Part shown: positions 1-4,089 of the stretch, piece after piece | How positions within the stretch are numbered: the stretch's first letter is position 1 | How the letters are laid out: the number at the start of each line of letters is the position of its first letter | DNA from: Pseudomonadota bacterium | GTDB lineage: Bacteria > Pseudomonadota > Gammaproteobacteria > Burkholderiales > SG8-39 | NCBI GenBank assembly: GCA_021825225.1 | Contig: JAKAIH010000216.1 | Coordinates: forward strand, 1 to 5,456 | Reading direction: 5' to 3' | Length of the DNA: 5,456 nucleotides | Translations under genes and position numbers: made by a program | The notes under the pieces: model-generated | Told to the model about the DNA's origin: nothing | Seen by the model: the letters and a program-made list of their open reading frames with translations, nothing else | Databases searched by the model: none

Positions 1-884
1 TCGGGCTGCGGCTGTTTTGGTGCGGAAACGGTCAGCGTGGCACAGCGCGCGGCGCGATCGATGACCGCATCGACGTATTCGTAGTGGTAGCCGTGCTCGT
101 CGTAGCTGCGCTTGAGCGGAGTGAGGCTGACGCCCTTCGCATCCTGGGGTCGGTCGCTCGTGGCCGCAAGGCGCCCGGCATGTTCCTTGACCGCCTGCGC
201 GAAGGCCTGCGGTTTCGCGCTGTGATCGACCAGGCCCCAGCTCTTGGCGCGGTCGGCGCGCACGCCCTCGGTGGTGGTGCAGAAGAAATCGGCCAGGTCG
301 CGCCGCACCTTTCTCTTGTCGGTGATGCGGGTGAGGCCGCCGGTGCCCGGCAGCACGCCCAGCAGCGGCACTTCGGGCAGGCTCACCGTGGAAGAGCGGT
401 CGTCTATCATCAGGATTTCGTCGCAGGCGAGCGCGACCTCGTAGCCGCCACCGGCGCAGGTGCCGTTGACCGCGGCGAGGAATTTGAGGCCGTCGTTGCG
501 GCTGGAATCCTCCATGCCGTTGCGCGTCTCATTGGTGAATTTGCAGAAATTCACCTTCCAGCCGTGGCTGGACTGGCCGAGCATGTAGATGTTGGCGCCG
601 GAGCAGAACATGCGCTCGCGCGCCGAGGTCAGCACCACGCAGCGCACCCCTGGATGCTCGAAGCGGATGCGGTTCAGGGCATCGTAGAGCTCGATGTCCA
701 CGCCTAGGTCGTAGGAGTTGAGTTTGAGCTTGTAGCCGGGCTTGAGCCCTTTGTCCTCGTTCACGTTCATCGCCAGCGTGGCGATCGCGCCGTCCACGCT
801 CATGCGCCAGTGCGCGTAGCGATCGGGATGGGTGTCGAAGCTGACGGGAGCCGGGCTGGCGGTTTTGCTCATGGGTGCTTGCAT
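1..884 (-). CDS. boxC: 2,3-epoxybenzoyl-CoA dihydrolase BoxC (N-terminal 294 residues; C-terminus off the left edge)
   Basis: BoxC hydrolytically opens the ring of 2,3-epoxybenzoyl-CoA to 3,4-dehydroadipyl-CoA semialdehyde plus formate, in the cytoplasm, after the BoxA/BoxB epoxidation step. The reverse-strand frame is open from an ATG at 884 to base 1 (294 full codons). The family is about 550 residues, so roughly the last 260 lie outside. The visible part is a crotonase fold: MFCSGANIYML (residues 92-102) forms the oxyanion-hole strand, AAVNGTCAGGGYEVALACD (137-155) the CoA-binding glycine-rich turn, and SLPEVPLLGVLPGTGGLTR (168-186) the second active-site segment. Cys114, Glu149 and Glu171 have the same spacing as the Cys111/Glu146/Glu168 set I recall for the Burkholderia enzyme (from memory). 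The start at 884 is chosen because AAGGAG lies five bases upstream; a second in-frame ATG at 872 is less well placed. The gene follows boxR after 15 bases, so they are very likely cotranscribed. Generic enoyl-CoA hydratase is the alternative, but the long N-terminus and boxR linkage favour BoxC. Confidence 0.93.
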   Translation of the reverse strand, partial: MQAPMSKTASPAPVSFDTHPDRYAHWRMSVDGAIATLAMNVNEDKGLKPGYKLKLNSYDLGVDIELYDALNRIRFEHPGVRCVVLTSARERMFCSGANIYMLGQSSHGWKVNFCKFTNETRNGMEDSSRNDGLKFLAAVNGTCAGGGYEVALACDEILMIDDRSSTVSLPEVPLLGVLPGTGGLTRITDKRKVRRDLADFFCTTTEGVRADRAKSWGLVDHSAKPQAFAQAVKEHAGRLAATSDRPQDAKGVSLTPLKRSYDEHGYHYEYVDAVIDRAARCATLTVSAPKQPQP

Positions 885-899
885 GGTTTCTCCTTGGGA
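885..899 (-). promoter_or_regulatory. boxC ribosome-binding site
   Basis: On the minus strand the 15-base gap between the boxR stop codon and the boxC ATG contains AAGGAG (895 to 890), five bases before the ATG at 884. This placement selects 884 over the in-frame ATG at 872 as the start of BoxC. The gap has no room for a separate promoter or terminator. Confidence 0.7.
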
Positions 900-1787
900 T
901 TACGCGGCAACAGCTTTGCGCAGCTGCTGCAGGCTTTGGTCTATGCTCTTGTGTGCGGTATCGATGGTGACATCGGCGCGGCCGTACAGCGTATTGCGGC
1001 CGCGCAGGATGCGATGCAGATCCTCCATGGCTTCGCGGTTGCCCGTCATCGGCCGTGTGTCGCCCTGGGCCACCACGCGCGCCATGTGCTCTTCGGGCTG
1101 CGCCTTGAGCCATACGGTGCGGCAGGTCGAGAGCAGCAGATCGTAGGTGCCGGGCTCGGACACGATCGAGCCGCCGGTGGCGATGACCGCGCGCTCGTTG
1201 TTCTTCACCACGTTCTCGAGGCAGCGCCGCTCGTAGCGGCGATAGCCGGCCTGGCCATAGAGCAGGAAGATTTCGGACAGGCTGGTCCCCGCTTCGCGCT
1301 CCACTTCGCGATCGAGTTCGATGAAGGGGACTTCCAGCTCCTTCGCCAGCCGACCGCCCAGCGTGGATTTGCCGGCGCCGCGCAGCCCGATGAGCGCGAT
1401 GCGCTTCATGCGCTCGATATGGGCGGTGCCGTAATCGCGCAGCAGCTGCGAGCGCACCAGCGGCAGTTTCTGTGCCGGCAGGCGCTGCAGGAATTGCCAG
1501 ATCAACGCGAGCTCCACCGGCTGCTCTGCACCTTGCTGCAGGAATTCGGTGAGAGACATGTTGAGCGCGGCGGCGACGCGCAGCAGCAGCAGCACCGAAG
1601 CGTTGCCTTGCCCGGATTCGAGCTGGGCGAGGTAGCGCTCGGATACGCCCGAGTCGTGCGCCAGGATTTTGCGCGTCATGCCGCGACGCGCGCGCGCGTC
1701 GCGCACGCGTTCGCCCAGCGCGTGCAGAAACGCTTCGTCTGCCGCTGCGGTCAGTTTGCCTTTTTGCGGGGTTTCGCGCGCGCCCAT
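900..1787 (-). CDS. boxR: BoxR/BzdR-type benzoyl-CoA-responsive regulator (XRE helix-turn-helix fused to shikimate-kinase-like domain)
   Basis: This 295-residue protein has the two-part design of the BoxR/BzdR family. The XRE-type DNA-binding domain covers about residues 24-83 (LGERVRDARARRGMTRK, then SGVSERYLAQLESGQGNAS). A linker of about 45 residues leads to a shikimate-kinase-like domain at about 128-291, with Walker A GLRGAGKST (134-142), a GYRRYERRCL segment (181-190), ATGGSIV (203-209) and a lid arginine in RPMTG (245-249). In characterised relatives the C-terminal domain senses benzoyl-CoA and is not a metabolic kinase. Two departures from true AroK are visible: the catalytic Asp-x-Asp is Glu157-Leu-Asp159, and the GGG motif reads GGS. 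The ATG at 1787 is preceded by GGAG with a five-base spacing. The gene leads the boxR-boxC unit and lies beside the palindromic control region, so autoregulation is likely. Adjacency to boxC favours BoxR over BzdR, the paralogue of the anaerobic pathway. Confidence 0.92.
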   Translation of the reverse strand: MGARETPQKGKLTAAADEAFLHALGERVRDARARRGMTRKILAHDSGVSERYLAQLESGQGNASVLLLLRVAAALNMSLTEFLQQGAEQPVELALIWQFLQRLPAQKLPLVRSQLLRDYGTAHIERMKRIALIGLRGAGKSTLGGRLAKELEVPFIELDREVEREAGTSLSEIFLLYGQAGYRRYERRCLENVVKNNERAVIATGGSIVSEPGTYDLLLSTCRTVWLKAQPEEHMARVVAQGDTRPMTGNREAMEDLHRILRGRNTLYGRADVTIDTAHKSIDQSLQQLRKAVAA

Positions 1788-1806
1788 CGGGACTCCGGTT
1801 GTGGAT

Positions 1807-1818
1807 GCATTATAATGC
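1807..1818. promoter_or_regulatory. Left palindromic operator candidate, GCATTATAATGC
   Basis: This is a perfect 12-bp palindrome, identical to the copy at 1837-1848, with centres 30 bp apart (close to three helical turns). With flanks it reads TGCA-TTATAA-TGCT. That resembles the TGCA-N6-TGCA repeats reported for the BoxR/BzdR family (recalled from the literature, not checked). It sits between boxR and the divergent operon, about 20 bp upstream of the boxR start codon, and overlaps by one base the position next to the predicted rightward -35 (1819-1824). Binding by BoxR is inferred. It also contains TATAAT on both strands, but no usable -35 at suitable spacing was found for either direction. 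Confidence 0.65.
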
Positions 1819-1846
1819 TTGCAAAACTAGAGGGGCGCATTATAAT
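1819..1846 (+). promoter_or_regulatory. Predicted sigma70 promoter for the binding protein-flavodoxin-cupin-bcl operon
   Basis: TTGCAA at 1819-1824 (four of six matches to TTGACA) and TATAAT at 1841-1846 (six of six) are separated by 16 bp. Transcription should start near 1853, giving a leader of about 60 bases before the ATG at 1915. The -10 lies inside the right palindrome and the -35 directly abuts the left one, which is the geometry expected for repression by a protein occupying both sites. No other plus-strand promoter of similar quality is seen upstream of the operon. Confidence 0.6.
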
Positions 1847-1848
1847 GC
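1837..1848. promoter_or_regulatory. Right palindromic operator candidate, GCATTATAATGC, overlapping both divergent -10 elements
   Basis: This second perfect copy of the 12-bp palindrome has flanks reading CGCA-TTATAA-TGCA. Its extended 13-bp match to the left copy is in inverted orientation, since TGCATTATAATGC reads forward at 1806-1818 and on the minus strand at 1849-1837. Its core supplies TATAAT on the plus strand (1841-1846) and on the minus strand (1844-1839), so a protein bound here would block RNA polymerase in both directions. BoxR is the obvious candidate, by position and by family precedent. Confidence 0.68.
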
Positions 1849-1866
1849 AGCTTCGCGAAATAGCAA
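1839..1866 (-). promoter_or_regulatory. Predicted sigma70 promoter for boxR-boxC
   Basis: On the minus strand TTGCTA (1866 to 1861, four of six matches) is followed after 16 bp by TATAAT (1844 to 1839, perfect). Transcription would start near 1832 and give a leader of about 45 bases that contains the left palindrome. The promoter overlaps the rightward promoter face to face through the shared palindrome, so the two cannot be occupied at the same time. An alternative leftward -10 at 1814-1809 lacks a recognisable -35. Confidence 0.5.
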
Positions 1867-1901
1867 GCCGCCCCGGGGTAGAATTAAAAATCAACCAAGT
1901 G

Positions 1902-1907
1902 AGGAGG
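1902..1907 (+). promoter_or_regulatory. Strong ribosome-binding site of the binding-protein gene
   Basis: AGGAGG lies seven bases before the ATG at 1915, an almost perfect Shine-Dalgarno sequence. It fits high expression of a periplasmic binding protein and fixes the start, which also gives a well-formed signal peptide. Confidence 0.75.
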
Positions 1908-1914
1908 GTTTTTC

Positions 1915-3051
1915 ATGAATAGAACTTTGCGTAATCTGCTGGCGCTGGTCCTGGCCGGCGCAGCCACGTCCGCCCTGGCGGATATCACCGTGGGCGTGAC
2001 CTTGTCCACTACCGGGCCGGCCGCCTCCCTGGGCATTCCGGAAAAGAACACCGTTGCACTGCTGCCGACGAACATCGCCGGACAGAAGGTGAATTACGTG
2101 GTGCTGGACGACGCCACCGATCCGACCGCGGCGTCCAAGAACGCGAGAAAGCTCGTTACCGAAGACAAGGTTGACGTCATCATCGGTTCGAGCACCACGC
2201 CGACCTCGACAGCGGTGCTGGAGGTCGCGGCGGAAACCAAGACCCCGCAGATTGCGCTGGCGCCGTTCGCGCCCGCTGCCGACAAGGCCGCGTGGGTGTT
2301 CCAGATGCCGCAGGACTTCGGCATCATGGCCGGCGCCATCGTCGACAATATGGTGGCCAACCATGTCAAGACCGTGGGCTTCATCGGCTACACCGATGGC
2401 TATGGCGAGCTTTGGCTGAAGGTAATGAACGGGATCACGGCCGCAAAAGGCATAAAGATGGTGGCGACCGAGCGCTACAACCGCACCGATACCAGCGTCA
2501 CCGGGCAAATACTAAAAATCATGAGCGCGAATCCGGATGCGGTGCTGGTCGTAGGTTCGGGCACGCCGGCGGTGCTGCCGCAGGCTACCCTGGTCGAGCG
2601 CGGCTACAAAGGGCACATCTACCAGACCCACGGCGTGGCCAACAAGGATTTCCTGCGCGTCGGCGGCAAGGACGTAGAGGGGGCAGTGCTGCCGGTAGGG
2701 CCGATCCTGGTGGCGGAGCAACTGCCCGACAGCAACGCCAGCAAGAAAGTCGCGCTGAACTATATCAAGCTGTACGAAGCCAAATACGGCGCCGACAGCC
2801 GCAACTCCTTCGGCGCACATGCCTGGGATGCGGGCCTGCTGCTGCAGCATGCGATTCCCGTGGCGCTGAAAAAAGCCAAACCCGGCACGCCTGAGTTCCG
2901 TGCTGCGCTGCGCGAGGCCATGGAAAACGTGAAGGAGATGCCTGCCGACCACGGCGTGTTCAGCTTCTCGCCGACCAATCACAAAGGCCTGGACGGCCGC
3001 GCGGTGGTGATGGTGCGCGTCGAGAAGGGCGCCTGGAAGGTACTGAAATAA
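1915..3051 (+). CDS. Periplasmic substrate-binding protein of a branched-chain-amino-acid-type ABC transporter, probable benzoate/aromatic acid binding
   Basis: This 378-residue protein begins with a Sec signal peptide: basic MNR, a hydrophobic core, and cleavage after Ala-Leu-Ala (20-22). There is no lipobox cysteine, so it should be a soluble periplasmic protein. The mature part is a type I periplasmic binding fold of LivK type. The N-lobe opens with VGVTLSTTGPAASLG (26-40), a Ser/Thr-rich ligand loop GSSTTPTSTA lies at 91-100, and VKTVGFIGYTDGYGE at about 151-165 starts the second lobe. Length is normal for the family. Members of this family next to benzoate-CoA ligase and box genes are generally assigned to uptake of benzoate or related aromatic acids; the ligand here is inferred from context only. 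It is the first gene of the rightward operon, preceded by AGGAGG, and its stop is three bases from the flavodoxin start. No permease or ATPase gene is visible; they may follow bcl. Branched-chain amino acid binding cannot be excluded from sequence alone. Confidence 0.88.
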   Translation: MNRTLRNLLALVLAGAATSALADITVGVTLSTTGPAASLGIPEKNTVALLPTNIAGQKVNYVVLDDATDPTAASKNARKLVTEDKVDVIIGSSTTPTSTAVLEVAAETKTPQIALAPFAPAADKAAWVFQMPQDFGIMAGAIVDNMVANHVKTVGFIGYTDGYGELWLKVMNGITAAKGIKMVATERYNRTDTSVTGQILKIMSANPDAVLVVGSGTPAVLPQATLVERGYKGHIYQTHGVANKDFLRVGGKDVEGAVLPVGPILVAEQLPDSNASKKVALNYIKLYEAKYGADSRNSFGAHAWDAGLLLQHAIPVALKKAKPGTPEFRAALREAMENVKEMPADHGVFSFSPTNHKGLDGRAVVMVRVEKGAWKVLK

Positions 3052-3054
3052 GCG

Positions 3055-3531
3055 ATGGCGCTGGACCTGACCATACTGGTCGGCACCATGACCAGCACGG
3101 CCGAACTGGTGGCACAGGCAGTGCAGCTCGCCGCGGAAGACGACGATGTGCGCATAGACATCAAGCCCATGGACGGGCTTGATGCCGGCGTGTTCGCAGG
3201 CGGCGGGCTGTATCTGATCTGCACCTCCACCTATGGTCAGGGCGACGTGCCCGACAATGCCAAGACGCTGTACGCATCGCTGCAAAACGCGCGTCCCGAT
3301 CTCAGCGGCGTGGAGTACGGCGTGATTGCGCTGGGCGATCGCACTTATGCCGAGACCTTCTGCTTCGGCGGCAAGCGCTTCGACGAGCTGCTGAGCGACT
3401 TGGGCGCGCGCCGCCTAGGCCAGGTATTCCGCCATGACGCCAGCGCCGGCACCATGCCGGAAGAACTGGCTGCGGAGTGGGTGCTAGGCTGGATGGAAAG
3501 CGTCAAGGCAGGCCGAGCACTCGCGGCCTGA
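3055..3531 (+). CDS. Flavodoxin-domain protein (MioC / diflavin-reductase-like)
   Basis: This 158-residue single-domain flavodoxin fold is expected to bind FMN and carry electrons in the cytoplasm. Visible FMN contacts are the phosphate loop VGTMTSTAE (9-17), the 50s loop CTSTYGQGDVPDNA (56-69) and the 90s loop ALGDRTYAETFCFGG (92-106). The 50s loop form resembles MioC and the flavodoxin domains of sulfite and P450 reductases more than short-chain flavodoxins. The ATG lies three bases after the binding-protein stop. No Shine-Dalgarno is well placed (GGAAGG at 3035-3040 is 14 bases away), so translational coupling is likely. Context suggests service to the benzoyl-CoA pathway, for example electron supply to BoxA/BoxB or maintenance of the BoxB di-iron centre; nothing in the sequence proves this. 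The C-terminus (residues 135-158) is an ordinary helix with no membrane segment. Confidence 0.87.
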   Translation: MALDLTILVGTMTSTAELVAQAVQLAAEDDDVRIDIKPMDGLDAGVFAGGGLYLICTSTYGQGDVPDNAKTLYASLQNARPDLSGVEYGVIALGDRTYAETFCFGGKRFDELLSDLGARRLGQVFRHDASAGTMPEELAAEWVLGWMESVKAGRALAA

Positions 3532-3556
3532 GCGGCGCCGCCAACGGGCGGGGCCT

Positions 3557-3563
3557 GAGGAGG
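3557..3563 (+). promoter_or_regulatory. Ribosome-binding site fixing the start of the DUF4863 gene
   Basis: GAGGAGG lies six bases before the ATG at 3570. It settles the start, because the open frame extends upstream to 3477 inside the flavodoxin gene, where no comparable site exists. Starting at 3570 also removes an N-terminal stretch that only mirrors flavodoxin coding sequence. Confidence 0.7.
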
Positions 3564-3569
3564 AGCGCC

Positions 3570-4034
3570 ATGACAACGCCGATCGAGTTTCAGCAGCTGG
3601 TCGCGCCGGTCGCGCGATTTGCGCGAGGCCGTGCGCTGGGCGCCGCGCTGCAGGCCGATCTCAATCTGAAGTTTTCTCCCGAGGACGATACATTTCAGCA
3701 GATTCGCGCGGCTTGCCACGCAGGCATCGCCGCGGGCTGGCTGTGCGGCCAGGGCGATGCCAAGCGGCGCTACGGCCGCATTTTCGAGCCGGGCGAGGCG
3801 ACGCACGGATTCAGCGTGGATGTGGTCGATATTACCGAGCTCGTCGGCAACCATCACCGCCATCCCACCGGCGAAATCGACATGATCATGCCGGTCACGG
3901 CGCAGGCGAGGTTCGACGACCACGGCGCCGGCTGGCTGGTGTATCCCCCGGGGTCGGGGCACCGTCCGACGGTGACCGGCGGTCGCGCGCTGATCCTGTA
4001 CCTGCTGCCCGAGGGCAGGATCGAATGGACCTGA
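3570..4034 (+). CDS. DUF4863 / 4-hydroxylaminobenzoate lyase (PnbB)-like small cupin-type protein
   Basis: This 154-residue cytoplasmic protein has no signal peptide or membrane segment. It matches my recollection of the DUF4863 family, some members of which are annotated as 4-hydroxylaminobenzoate lyase (PnbB). The N-terminal 60 residues look helical. The C-terminal half carries a cupin-like metal site: NHHRHPTGEID (94-104) fits the His-x-His-x3-Glu pattern of cupin motif 1 (His96, His98, Glu102). GWLVYPPGSGH (121-131) fits Gly-x4-Pro-x-Gly-x2-His of motif 2 (His131), although the usual Asn after it is absent. The ending GGRALILYLLPEGRIEW is also family-like. The gene lies between the flavodoxin and benzoate-CoA ligase with gaps of 38 and 55 bases, so it is presumably part of the benzoate operon. 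Lyase activity on a nitroaromatic intermediate has no support from the neighbours; a role in handling a benzoate-pathway intermediate or side product is equally possible. The family call is fairly firm and the function is open. Confidence 0.8.
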   Translation: MTTPIEFQQLVAPVARFARGRALGAALQADLNLKFSPEDDTFQQIRAACHAGIAAGWLCGQGDAKRRYGRIFEPGEATHGFSVDVVDITELVGNHHRHPTGEIDMIMPVTAQARFDDHGAGWLVYPPGSGHRPTVTGGRALILYLLPEGRIEWT

Positions 4035-4075
4035 TCGGCCGGACCAAAGCTTGAAACATCCGTAACGGAATTTGC

Positions 4076-4084
4076 AGGAGGAGA
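4076..4084 (+). promoter_or_regulatory. bcl ribosome-binding site
   Basis: AGGAGGAGA precedes the ATG at 4090 with a spacing of about seven bases from the AGGAGG core. The 55-base gap after the DUF4863 gene shows no hairpin with a T-run and no convincing promoter, so bcl should be read through from upstream. Confidence 0.68.
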
Positions 4085-4089
4085 CAGCA

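Noticed and set aside
900..1787. Interpretation as a metabolic shikimate kinase (aroK)
   Set aside because: The N-terminal helix-turn-helix, the altered catalytic motifs and the position beside boxC identify a BoxR-type regulator.
810..1922. Long plus-strand open frame of 370 codons across boxR
   Set aside because: It lies antisense to boxR and boxC, runs through the palindromic control region, and its translation is the Ala/His/Arg/Gly-rich type produced by antisense frames in GC-rich DNA with no recognisable domain.
3538..3551. Hairpin CCGCC-AACG-GGCGG between flavodoxin and DUF4863 as a terminator
   Set aside because: The stem is only five base pairs, there is no T-run after it, and the next gene's ribosome-binding site follows at once.
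3477..3569. Upstream extension of the DUF4863 gene to an ATG-initiated frame at 3477
   Set aside because: It overlaps the flavodoxin gene, has no ribosome-binding site, and the ATG at 3570 has a strong one with correct spacing.
4051..4079. TTGAAA as a -35 of an internal promoter in front of bcl
   Set aside because: No -10-like sequence occurs 16-18 bases downstream; that position is the ribosome-binding site.
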